Below, in pieces: positions 9,025 through 16,509 of a stretch of 64,000 nucleotides of DNA. The stretch is from CAVWDU01 sp963753815 (lineage in GTDB: Bacteria; Pseudomonadota; Gammaproteobacteria; Pseudomonadales; Halieaceae): contig CAVWDU010000003.1 of assembly GCA_963753815.1 (NCBI GenBank), positions 1,984,001 to 2,048,000 on the forward strand, in the 5' to 3' direction. Positions within the stretch are counted from its first letter, which is position 1, and the number at the start of each line of letters is the position of its first letter. Below the pieces are notes generated by a model that was not told where the DNA came from, did no database searches, and was given only the letters and a program-made list of their open reading frames with translations. The translations under genes were made by a program, and so were the position numbers.

Positions 9025-10884
9025 ATGGCAAGAATTCCCGTTTTTACAGGTTTTGGCGGCGTCAATGCAGCCGGACGCAGCTCCGGGCACCATGGCTATC
9101 GGCGCACGGTCATTGATGCGCTGGACCGTGTAACCGCACAGCAAACCTGGCGCAGCCTCGGCGCGCTGATGAATCGTAAGGCCGAGATCAATGCTGACGA
9201 GCAGCATCATATCGCTCAGCATACCTTGATCCGGCGCCTTGAAGAGCGCTATTTCGACCCCTCATCGGTGGCATGGAATCGACGCCTGGGCCTGGACCCC
9301 AGCGATGGAATGGCGAGCTTCACTATGGCCCGGCGCAATCTGCCCGAAGAATTACCTGCTGGCTGGACGGTACACGAGATTGATCGTCTGCGGGTGCGGA
9401 TCGATATGACCGAACATGTCCAGCTCTACATGACCGATCACCATCCGCTGGAAGTGAGTGCAGCCGGGCAACTGCCCACGGGCTTCAATCCCGAGCAGTT
9501 GTACCAAAGCCGTAGTCACCCCCGTGGCCTGCAATTGGCGATATACGGCGCCAGCGACCTGTTGGGACAAATGGGCATGGACTGGGATTCTATCTGTGCT
9601 CGCCTACCGGCTGATCAAATCAGCGTTTACGCCGGCAGTGCCATGAGCCAACTCGACGATAATAGTAACGGTGGCCTGATTGCATCCCGCTACCTCGGCA
9701 AGCGGGTGTCGTCGAAGCAGGTTGCCCTTGGGCTTGCAGACATGCCAGCGGATTTTGTCAATGCCTATGTACTGGGCAATCTTGGCGCCACTGGTTTGAA
9801 TATGGGAGCCTGTGCCACCTACCTCTATAATATGCGTCAGGCCATCAGCGATATTCGTGAAGGTCGCGCCCGTATTGCCGTGATCGGTGCTGCGGAGGCG
9901 CCGTTGGTGCCAGAAATTTTCGATGGCTATTCCACCATGCGAGCACTGGCTACAGATCGTGGCTTGTTGGAGTTGGATAAGCACCTGGGCCTGACTGTAC
10001 CGGACTGGCGTCGTGCCTGTCGCCCTTTTGCCGAAAATTGTGGTTTCACCCTGGCCGAGGGTGCCCAATTTGCAGTGCTGATGGACGATGAGTTGGCGCT
10101 GGATTTGGGGGCTAACATCTATGGCTCGGTGGCCGGGGTCTATGTCAATGCTGACGGCTACAAAAAATCCATTTCGGCGCCCGGTATCGGCAATTACCTG
10201 ACCTTTGCCAAGGCTGCGGCTTTGGCCCGAAGTGTCGTCGGCGAGGAGGCGCTTCGCAGACGCAGTTTTATCCATGCCCATGGTACCGGGACTCCGGCAA
10301 ATCGCCGCACCGAGTCACATATCTTCAATGAAACCGCGCGTGCCTTCGGGGTCGAAAAGTGGCCGGTTGCGGCGATTAAATGTTATTTGGGGCATACCAT
10401 GGCGGTCGCCGCCGGCGATCAACTGGCCAGTACTTTCGGAACCTTTCAGTACGGTATTATCCCGGGCATTGCCACTATCGATACCGTGGCGGAAGACGTA
10501 TCGGGCTCTAATCTGTGTTTCTCATCCAGTCATCGCCACTATGAGCCGCAACAGTTGGATGTGGCATTGCTTAATGCCAAGGGTTTCGGCGGCAACAATG
10601 CTACCGCCGCTATTCTGGCGCCGCATATTACCCTGCAGCTATTGCAGAACAAGCATGGAGCAAAAAAAATCCGCGCCTGGCAGCAACGGCTCGATCAGAC
10701 GCTGCAACGCTCGGCCGACTATGATGAAGCGTCCAGTAGCGGAACCGCCCAGGCTATTTACCGTTTCGACCACCAGGTGCGGGATCAACAACACGTGCAT
10801 ATCGACGCCGACAGTGTGCGAGTGGACGGTTATCCCGAGCCTATCTCGCTGGATATTGAAAACCCGTTCGGGGTCGAACTCTGA
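9025..10884 (+). CDS. fabY: Beta-ketoacyl-ACP synthase, FabY type
   Basis: A 619-residue ketosynthase that resembles Pseudomonas FabY, which starts fatty-acid synthesis by condensing acetyl-CoA with malonyl-ACP. The N-terminus (PVFTGFGGVNAAGRSSGHHGYRR) follows the FabY pattern. The catalytic nucleophile is Cys-263 in LNMGACATYLY, with His-419 in HAHGTGTP and Lys-452/His-457 in IKCYLGHT completing the KAS active site. The length is close to the roughly 630 residues of FabY and much longer than FabB/FabF. The start at 9025 is chosen by homology; the frame is open upstream into the regulator. It heads a run of plus-strand genes ending with the crotonase. Whether it is the primary initiator of fatty-acid synthesis here is inference. 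Confidence 0.88.
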   Translation: MARIPVFTGFGGVNAAGRSSGHHGYRRTVIDALDRVTAQQTWRSLGALMNRKAEINADEQHHIAQHTLIRRLEERYFDPSSVAWNRRLGLDPSDGMASFTMARRNLPEELPAGWTVHEIDRLRVRIDMTEHVQLYMTDHHPLEVSAAGQLPTGFNPEQLYQSRSHPRGLQLAIYGASDLLGQMGMDWDSICARLPADQISVYAGSAMSQLDDNSNGGLIASRYLGKRVSSKQVALGLADMPADFVNAYVLGNLGATGLNMGACATYLYNMRQAISDIREGRARIAVIGAAEAPLVPEIFDGYSTMRALATDRGLLELDKHLGLTVPDWRRACRPFAENCGFTLAEGAQFAVLMDDELALDLGANIYGSVAGVYVNADGYKKSISAPGIGNYLTFAKAAALARSVVGEEALRRRSFIHAHGTGTPANRRTESHIFNETARAFGVEKWPVAAIKCYLGHTMAVAAGDQLASTFGTFQYGIIPGIATIDTVAEDVSGSNLCFSSSHRHYEPQQLDVALLNAKGFGGNNATAAILAPHITLQLLQNKHGAKKIRAWQQRLDQTLQRSADYDEASSSGTAQAIYRFDHQVRDQQHVHIDADSVRVDGYPEPISLDIENPFGVEL

Positions 10885-10953
10885 CCCTCGCTTGTTACTT
10901 GCCTCGTCTGGATTAAATCGAGTAAGGTTTGGAGCAGCCAATTGGGGTGCTGT

Positions 10954-11460
10954 ATGACAGACCAGGTAGACGCCAGCGTGACCATCGACTTGCCGTTGCA
11001 CGAGGCTTGGGCCCGGTTGCGCGATTTGTCACTGGCGGCCAACTATGTACCAGGGCTGGTGAAGGTCGAAATGACCACAGCCCGGCGCGAAGGGGTTGGG
11101 GCCAGTCGCAAGGTATACCAGTCCGCCAGTCGTTATATCGATGAAACCGTAGAAGAGTGGCTCGAAGGCGAGGGTTTCCTGCTGCGCCTGCACCGCGGCG
11201 ACAAAGCGGCGATGCCATTCAAGCGGGCGTGGTTTCGATATCGTATCGAGCCCCTGGATTCTGAACGCACGTGCTTCACCGCCAGCCTGATCTATGAATT
11301 GCCCCTGGGTTTGCTGGGCAAGCTTGCCGACAGGTTGGTGCTGCGGCGCATGATGCGCGGTGTGATTCGGGATGTCGCGCTTGCCATGAAGCTTTACTAT
11401 GAGTCGGGGGTCGCCACTACCCCGGACAAACTCCAACACTACAAAGCGAATCTGCGATGA
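10954..11460 (+). CDS. SRPBCC-family protein (START/polyketide-cyclase-like) 1
   Basis: A 168-residue cytoplasmic protein with no signal peptide. The pattern VDASVTIDLPLHEAWARLRDLSLAANYVPGL is the beta1-helix opening of the SRPBCC (Bet v1-like) hydrophobic-pocket fold, followed by the AxEWxEG-type strands. Such proteins bind or cyclise hydrophobic ligands; the ligand is unknown. The ATG at 10954 is preferred to a TTG four codons upstream. Its last codons overlap the next SRPBCC gene by four bases (ATGA), and the two are paralogues, so a tandem duplication acting together is likely. Confidence 0.8.
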   Translation: MTDQVDASVTIDLPLHEAWARLRDLSLAANYVPGLVKVEMTTARREGVGASRKVYQSASRYIDETVEEWLEGEGFLLRLHRGDKAAMPFKRAWFRYRIEPLDSERTCFTASLIYELPLGLLGKLADRLVLRRMMRGVIRDVALAMKLYYESGVATTPDKLQHYKANLR

Positions 11461-12017
11461 AGTCATTATTACTGGCCAAGCTGGGCCTGGTATTGCTTAC
11501 CATTCTGGTGCTGGTCGCGGTGTTGGCATTGGTGCCGATGCCCGGCCAGTCGCAAACCCGGGTGAGTGTGTCCTTGCTGCTCAATCAGTCACCGCAACGG
11601 GTTTGGCAATTAATCAGCCAGTTAGACCAGGCCGCAAATTACCTGCCCCAGGTGGAGCGGGTAGAAATGCGCGGCAGTTCCAATGGTGGCGAGGGTGCCA
11701 GTCGCCGGCTTTACTTCTCGGGGGGAGAGCAGCTAGACGAGACTGTCATCCGCTGGTACGAGGGAACCGGCATCGCGTTGCAGGTAGAGCGCGATCAGCA
11801 GCCGCCGTTCCCCTTTGCCGACGTCGTTTTTGAGTACAACCTGAAGGGCGTAGCGGAAGATGCCACGGCGGTGCACCTGAGCCTGGTCTACGAGCCGCGC
11901 TTTGGGTTGCTCGGGCAATTGCTGGACGGCTTGCTGTTGGAAAGCCGTGAGGAGAAAAAGTTGATGGCAATAGCAAGCGGGTTAAAGCAGTACAGTGACC
12001 GCAGCGGTGATCGATGA
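11457..12017 (+). CDS. SRPBCC-family protein 2, membrane-anchored
   Basis: A 186-residue paralogue of the preceding gene, with the same RVSVSLLLNQSPQRVWQLISQLDQAANYLPQVE opening, GASRRLYFSGGE and LSLVYEPRFGLLGQLLDGLLL segments. It differs by an N-terminal transmembrane segment (residues about 5-25, LLLAKLGLVLLTILVLVAVLALV) that would anchor the domain facing the periplasm. One copy in the cytoplasm and one tethered outside suggests handling of the same hydrophobic compound on both sides of the membrane, but this is inference. ATGA overlap couples it to the upstream gene; the nitroreductase follows within 10 bases. Confidence 0.78.
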   Translation: MKSLLLAKLGLVLLTILVLVAVLALVPMPGQSQTRVSVSLLLNQSPQRVWQLISQLDQAANYLPQVERVEMRGSSNGGEGASRRLYFSGGEQLDETVIRWYEGTGIALQVERDQQPPFPFADVVFEYNLKGVAEDATAVHLSLVYEPRFGLLGQLLDGLLLESREEKKLMAIASGLKQYSDRSGDR

Positions 12018-12027
12018 GGAGAGCAGT

Positions 12028-12591
12028 ATGACCATGAGCGCGATGGATGCATTGCTGGGCAGGAACTCGGCTCCCCGCTTGACCGATCCGGCGCCCTGTG
12101 GCGATGTGTTGCAGACAATGTTGCAGGCGGGTTTGCGAGCACCGGATCATGCCCGACTTAAACCCTGGCGTTTCCTGGTGATTGAAGGGCAGGGCAGAGC
12201 TGCACTCGGTGATGTATTTGCCCAGGCAGCTTTGGCAGACAAGCCGGACCTGGATGTGGCGGCATTGGATAAACTGCGGACTAATCCGCTGCGAGCGCCG
12301 TTGATCGTGGTGGTAATTGCTCGCCTGCAGCAGCACCCCAAGGTGCCGGAGATTGAGCAACTGCTGTCGGCCGGGTGTGCCGCCCACGCTATTTTGCTGG
12401 CCGCTCACGCCCTCGGTTACGCCGGAATCTGGCGCACCGGACCCATGGCATTTCACCCTGGAGTGTACCGTTCGCTCGGCCTCAAGCCTAACGAAAAAAT
12501 TGTGGGGTTTCTCTATATTGGCACCCGCCAGGGCGATGCCAAGCCTCTGCCACACTACCCGGTCTGTGACTTTATGCAGTACTGGGGTTGA
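12028..12591 (+). CDS. Nitroreductase family protein (YdjA-like)
   Basis: A 187-residue FMN-dependent oxidoreductase of the small YdjA-type nitroreductase group. The opening LLGRNSAPRL, the RAPDHARLKPWRFLV flavin-binding stretch and the later LGYAGIWRTG / KIVGFLYIGT motifs are characteristic. It reduces a nitro- or quinone-type substrate with NAD(P)H; the physiological substrate is unknown. The start at 12028 is supported by a GAGGAG ribosome-binding site 7 bases upstream, better than the GTG at 11995. Co-directional and nearly touching the SRPBCC gene, so probably one operon. Confidence 0.85.
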   Translation: MTMSAMDALLGRNSAPRLTDPAPCGDVLQTMLQAGLRAPDHARLKPWRFLVIEGQGRAALGDVFAQAALADKPDLDVAALDKLRTNPLRAPLIVVVIARLQQHPKVPEIEQLLSAGCAAHAILLAAHALGYAGIWRTGPMAFHPGVYRSLGLKPNEKIVGFLYIGTRQGDAKPLPHYPVCDFMQYWG

Positions 12592-12654
12592 GCCAGCCGC
12601 AATGTGGCGGCGTGCCCTCTCACCCATTTTTTCCGCACCAGGAGTTGAGCTTTT

Positions 12655-13470
12655 ATGAAGTTACCCGTTTTTGACACATTGTTGCTGGAGTACCATGAGC
12701 ATGTGGCTACCGTATGGCTGAACCGCCCGGACAAGGCCAACGCCATGAACAGCCCGATGTGGCAAGAGTTGCAAAGCTGTTTTGAATGGCTGGATAGTGA
12801 ACCCGACGTGCGGGCCGTGATACTGGCGGCCAGGGGCAAGTACTTTTGTGCCGGCATCGACCTGGCGATGTTCGGCGGCCTGATGCCAGAGGAGGGTGCC
12901 GACCCGGCCCGGCAGGCAGAAAAATTTCGCCAGGCGGTGAAGCGCCTGCAGGGCAATTTGACCTCAATCGAGCGCTGCCGCAAGCCGGTGCTGGCGGCGA
13001 TACATGGTCTGTGTTACGGCGGCGGTGTTGATATTATTGCCTGCTGCGATATGCGCTACGCCAGCGAGGAGGCGGTGTTCTCGATCAAGGAAATTGATGT
13101 TGGCATGACCGCCGATGTCGGCTCGCTGCAGCGCCTGCCGCATATCGTACCCCAGGGTATTGTGCGCGAGTTGGCTTATACCGGGCGCACGGTGGATGCC
13201 GCCGAAAGCTACGAGATCGGTCTGGTGAACCGGGTTTACCCGGACCAGGAGTCGCTGATGGCGGGGGTAGCTGCCGTGGCGGCTGAGATAGCCGCTCGAT
13301 CGCCAATCTCGATTCGCGGGGTTAAAGCCACCTTGCTCTACGCCCGGGATCATTCTGTAGACGATGGGCTCGATTATATCGCCACCTGGAACGCCGGCAT
13401 GATGAGCCAGCGTGATGTTATGACGGCGATAGCAGGCGCCAGCGGCGATACCCCCGAGTTCGAAAACTAG
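12655..13470 (+). CDS. Crotonase, probable delta(3,5)-delta(2,4)-dienoyl-CoA isomerase
   Basis: A 271-residue member of the enoyl-CoA hydratase/isomerase superfamily. The oxyanion-hole motifs (AARGKYFCAGIDL near 58-70 and IHGLCYGGG near 117-124) are present. The active-site segment reads KEIDVGMTADVGSLQRLP; Glu-146 and Asp-154 have the eight-residue spacing of the catalytic Glu/Asp pair of mitochondrial ECH1, so I call it dienoyl-CoA isomerase-like rather than a plain hydratase. That enzyme serves beta-oxidation of unsaturated fatty acids with odd-numbered double bonds. It ends the plus-strand lipid run started by the FabY-like gene. Confidence 0.85.
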   Translation: MKLPVFDTLLLEYHEHVATVWLNRPDKANAMNSPMWQELQSCFEWLDSEPDVRAVILAARGKYFCAGIDLAMFGGLMPEEGADPARQAEKFRQAVKRLQGNLTSIERCRKPVLAAIHGLCYGGGVDIIACCDMRYASEEAVFSIKEIDVGMTADVGSLQRLPHIVPQGIVRELAYTGRTVDAAESYEIGLVNRVYPDQESLMAGVAAVAAEIAARSPISIRGVKATLLYARDHSVDDGLDYIATWNAGMMSQRDVMTAIAGASGDTPEFEN

Positions 13471-13655
13471 CCCTCGAAATACGCGCATCCTGCCACAAGT
13501 ACCCTTCCCGGGGCGTTATTGCCCCGACCTTGCACACGTTCTGCCCGCTGCCATCTGCTGTGCCATCTCTCCTCGTTAATACCTTGTTTTTATAGCAATT
13601 TTTTCCACATTCCCGGTGTTTTCACAAGTGCTGTGATGCGCTTCACAAAGCCGAT

Positions 13656-13671
13656 CGGCATTATTTTTGCT
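13656..13671 (+). promoter_or_regulatory. Candidate sigma-54 (-24/-12) promoter
   Basis: CGGCATTATTTTTGCT keeps GG (13657-13658) and GC (13669-13670) with the exact 10-base spacing, plus CA after GG and TTGC at -12. The C and G of the TGGCACG block are missing. It lies about 100 bases before the secreted-protein gene. A single imperfect match, so moderate to low confidence. Confidence 0.35.
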
Positions 13672-13770
13672 TTGCACCCTGCTGAGCTACTTTTTAGCTA
13701 AGGACGACAGTACCACCGCCGCGGGTCAGCAACGGCGTTTACAGATTTACGAAATCAACGAGGAAATTCC

Positions 13771-14307
13771 ATGAAAAAAGTTTTACTGACTACTGCTGCG
13801 ATGGCAATGATGGCGGGCTCGCAGATGGGTTTTGCGGCGTGTGTCGACTCGGGCAATCCCGCTACCTCGGCTAGCTGTCAATCGGAGGTAACCCTGCAAG
13901 TGAATAAGCTTGTGGTATTGAAGGGGCTGGATGACTATGACTTTAGCGACCCGGGGTCAAACGGCTGGGACGGGACTGATCAGACCAATGCTGTCGTAGA
14001 GGGTAATTTTTGCGTGGGCACGAATGACTCTGGTAGCGGGGTAACTGTATCCGTTGGCTCAGCAAATGGCGGTTTTCAGGTAGAGGGAGCTAACCCTGGC
14101 GATAGGGTTGCTTACTCGGTTTTAGCAAACAACGTAGCAGTTACTGATGGTGGCAATATAGACATAACTAACGCCGCCTTAGAAAGTCTCGGATGTAATA
14201 ACGATAATGTTGCTATGAATGTTCAGTTCGCGGGAGCTGACCTTCTTTCTGCTAGCGTTGGTCAAGAGTACACCGATATCATCACCGTAACCGTCGCACC
14301 CAACTAA
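13771..14307 (+). CDS. Secreted pilin/spore-coat-U-like protein 1
   Basis: A 178-residue exported protein with a clear Sec signal (MKKVLLTTAAMAMMAGSQMGFAA). The mature part is beta-rich, acidic and low in charge, with Cys residues early and mid-chain and a final strand YTDIITVTVAPN. That terminal alternating strand and the Cys spacing resemble spore-coat-U/chaperone-usher subunits, but I see no chaperone or usher nearby, so the family call is tentative. Base composition is AT-richer than the neighbours. The next gene encodes a related longer protein ending YSGVITIKVEPE. A strong terminator follows 20 bases after the stop. Confidence 0.7.
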   Translation: MKKVLLTTAAMAMMAGSQMGFAACVDSGNPATSASCQSEVTLQVNKLVVLKGLDDYDFSDPGSNGWDGTDQTNAVVEGNFCVGTNDSGSGVTVSVGSANGGFQVEGANPGDRVAYSVLANNVAVTDGGNIDITNAALESLGCNNDNVAMNVQFAGADLLSASVGQEYTDIITVTVAPN

Positions 14308-14327
14308 GTCCCAAACTGTGCAATACC

Positions 14328-14352
14328 AAGGGGAGCGCCAGCTCCCCTTTTT
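14328..14352 (+). terminator. Rho-independent terminator
   Basis: Stem AAGGGGAGC (14328-14336) and GCTCCCCTT (14341-14349) with a four-base loop, running into a T tract. It sits directly after the secreted-protein gene, so that gene is probably monocistronic. Confidence 0.9.
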
Positions 14353-14405
14353 GCTTCGCTTGAAGCGTAATTTCAGCCAGCCAGAGATTCGCTTGGTTTG
14401 TCACA

Positions 14406-15425
14406 ATGCCAGGGAGAGTGAGCGTGTATCGCGGGGTTAGAAAAATAACCAGCCCGCTAACAACAACACAATGGTGTCATAGCCTGTGCGCGCTGCTGCT
14501 CGGTCTTTTTATAGTAACTCCCGGCACCGCCCAGACCATCGACTGGCGTTCGAATATGAGCTCGCTCGAACTGCAATGGACCGGCAGTGGCGATCTCACA
14601 GGCACAAGCACTGGTTGTATTCGTTCCCGCCGCAACGGTAGCCGCGCCGTCGATTACGGTATTATGGGAATCCAGAGTTTTAATGGCGACTTTCTCGCCG
14701 TTAGAGGTTCTGACTCAATGGTACTGGAACTCGATTTTGAAGGTATCGCCCTGACTGATGGTGGCTTTACCGGCACTGTTTTCCAGGGATCCACCAATTG
14801 TAACCCGGTGACCATGGATGTGCGGATCAGCGAGTCACAGTTGCAGAACCTGCCCCAGGGTCGCTACACCACCGCGGGTGTGGGAACCTATGGCAGGCTG
14901 ATTATCTGCGCCACGCCGGCTGGAAGCACCAACTGTGATATTTCTCCGCGCGAGCCATACGAAGATTCCGACATGGAAATTGCGGTGACGATTCCGGCCT
15001 ACACGCGCCTGTTTAACGTCGGAGATTTCGAGCTGCCGGACTACGACGGTGTGGCCGCGAGCGTTGAAAAGGATATGGCGTTCTGCGTCAAAAGCACCTC
15101 CAGCTCCGCTGGTTACCGGCTGACCGCGAGCAGCGACACCCACCATGCCAGCTCTAGCGATTTCGCCATCAGCAAGGATGGCGTCGGCAGTAGTGGTGAG
15201 ACAATACCTTATACCTTATTGTTTGCAGCCTCGCCCAACCCCGCCGCGGGTAACAAACTCGTCAGCGGGGCATCGGTTGGGCCCTTTACCGGCTCACTGC
15301 AGAATCAATGCAGTGGTACCGGCGACAATGCGTCGATGCGGGTGGTGGTGGACGGCGCTGCAATTCAGGCAGCTGCGACCGGCAGTTACAGTGGGGTGAT
15401 CACCATCAAGGTTGAGCCCGAATAA
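14406..15425 (+). CDS. Secreted pilin/spore-coat-U-like protein 2
   Basis: A 339-residue exported protein. After a basic N-terminus the hydrophobic signal CALLLGLFIVTPGTAQT ends near residue 43. The mature region has two beta-rich halves, each with Cys pairs, and the C-terminal half (from about residue 195: IPAYTRLFNVGDFELPDYDG...) parallels the smaller protein before it, ending in the alternating strand YSGVITIKVEPE. It may be the larger partner or tip subunit of the same surface structure. No usher, chaperone or sortase is in the window. Function unknown. Confidence 0.65.
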   Translation: MPGRVSVYRGVRKITSPLTTTQWCHSLCALLLGLFIVTPGTAQTIDWRSNMSSLELQWTGSGDLTGTSTGCIRSRRNGSRAVDYGIMGIQSFNGDFLAVRGSDSMVLELDFEGIALTDGGFTGTVFQGSTNCNPVTMDVRISESQLQNLPQGRYTTAGVGTYGRLIICATPAGSTNCDISPREPYEDSDMEIAVTIPAYTRLFNVGDFELPDYDGVAASVEKDMAFCVKSTSSSAGYRLTASSDTHHASSSDFAISKDGVGSSGETIPYTLLFAASPNPAAGNKLVSGASVGPFTGSLQNQCSGTGDNASMRVVVDGAAIQAAATGSYSGVITIKVEPE

Positions 15426-15533
15426 CAAAAGCCAGCGAAAAGCGGCACCGAAACAGCGACGTTTCGGCAAGATCGAATGTCACGCCCCTGCCTGCGCCTT
15501 TATGATCGATATCCCTCCGCTCGCTCCCCGGGG

Positions 15534-16367
15534 CTATTGTTGTCGATTGCCAGCAGTAATACTGTCGTAGTACTGTTGCAGGGGTGCCTGGTTTACGCCC
15601 GACGTTTGCGGCCGGTCGAGCGCTACAATTAACAACAGCACCGCTGAGAATGCCATTGCAACCATCCATGGCGAGAGATTCCTGCCGCCACGGGTAAGGC
15701 CCGAGTCATAGCCACCCAGACCCATGGCCAGTGTGGCCAGGGCGTAGAGCGTCACCCAGAAAACCACAGGCATTCGCTGGGTTAATGCCTTGGTCACCCG
15801 CGACTGCTGGATGTCGAAAACATCATTAAGTGCGTTGATAAACAGGCCGGTGCCCGGGGTTGGTTGAACCTGGTAAGCGGTCATAGCCTCCTGCCACATG
15901 AGGTTTTGGAGACGGTTTGACTGGGCAAGTACCGATTCAATTTCGTTCTCAAACTCGTCGAGTTGTTCAACTTTTCTGAGGCGCTTTCCCCTTGTCTCTG
16001 CGGTCAGCCCCAAGCCCAATCCCAGATACTCTGTAAGCAGCTGTTTGACCTTGCTTTGCTGGGGTTCGGGAAGCAGCTCAGCTCGCAGGTAGGCGGTACT
16101 GATAGCATTGGCCTGATCCAGTACCAGTGACTTTCTCTCGTCCCAGCGACTGGTCGTTGAGCCAAAGGTGAAAGCCATCATAAAGGCCAGCAGACCCAGG
16201 GTTGCAGCAACCGAACCCCCTATCTGGGGTAGTTCTCCCTTTTTGGTGCGGCTCGCCCTCATGCGGCCGATCATGAAGCCAATTTCGATCGAAGCCACAA
16301 TGAGAATAGCTGAGCCAAAGAACACAGCCCAAAGTGGCATAAAGTCCAGCAGTGTCGTTGTAAACAT
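15534..16367 (-). CDS. DUF4239 (bestrophin-like) membrane protein
   Basis: A 277-residue inner-membrane protein with two N-terminal hydrophobic segments (about 10-35 and 55-75) and two near the C-terminus (about 205-225 and 235-255), separated by a long cytoplasmic helical region. The motif GLLAFMMAFTFGSTTSRWDERKSLVLDQANAISTAYLRAELLP is typical of DUF4239 proteins. Function is not established. It is convergent with the secreted-protein gene upstream; it lies downstream of the acetyl-CoA hydrolase gene on the same strand. Confidence 0.8.
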   Translation of the reverse strand: MFTTTLLDFMPLWAVFFGSAILIVASIEIGFMIGRMRASRTKKGELPQIGGSVAATLGLLAFMMAFTFGSTTSRWDERKSLVLDQANAISTAYLRAELLPEPQQSKVKQLLTEYLGLGLGLTAETRGKRLRKVEQLDEFENEIESVLAQSNRLQNLMWQEAMTAYQVQPTPGTGLFINALNDVFDIQQSRVTKALTQRMPVVFWVTLYALATLAMGLGGYDSGLTRGGRNLSPWMVAMAFSAVLLLIVALDRPQTSGVNQAPLQQYYDSITAGNRQQ

Positions 16368-16405
16368 AATCTAGGTGCTACCTGGCAAAGCCCTGTGGGG
16401 CGCGT

Positions 16406-16438
16406 GGCCCGGCAAATGCAAGCCGGGCCTGCTTTTTT
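16406..16438 (+). terminator. Terminator-like hairpin
   Basis: GGCCCGGC (16406-16413) pairs with GCCGGGCC (16422-16429), followed by TGC and six T. The T tract follows on the plus strand although both flanking genes are on the minus strand, so it may stop antisense readthrough or act as a minus-strand hairpin without a U tract. Confidence 0.6.
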
Positions 16439-16509
16439 ATCATGCTTTTACCCCCCGCAGCAATATATGCCTCAGGTATTGTTGCCACGCTGCACCGGCG
16501 GCGCTTCTG

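Noticed and set aside
9604..12627. Minus-strand frames at 9604-10281 and 11746-12627
   Set aside because: Shadows of the FabY-like, SRPBCC and nitroreductase genes, which have intact active-site motifs.
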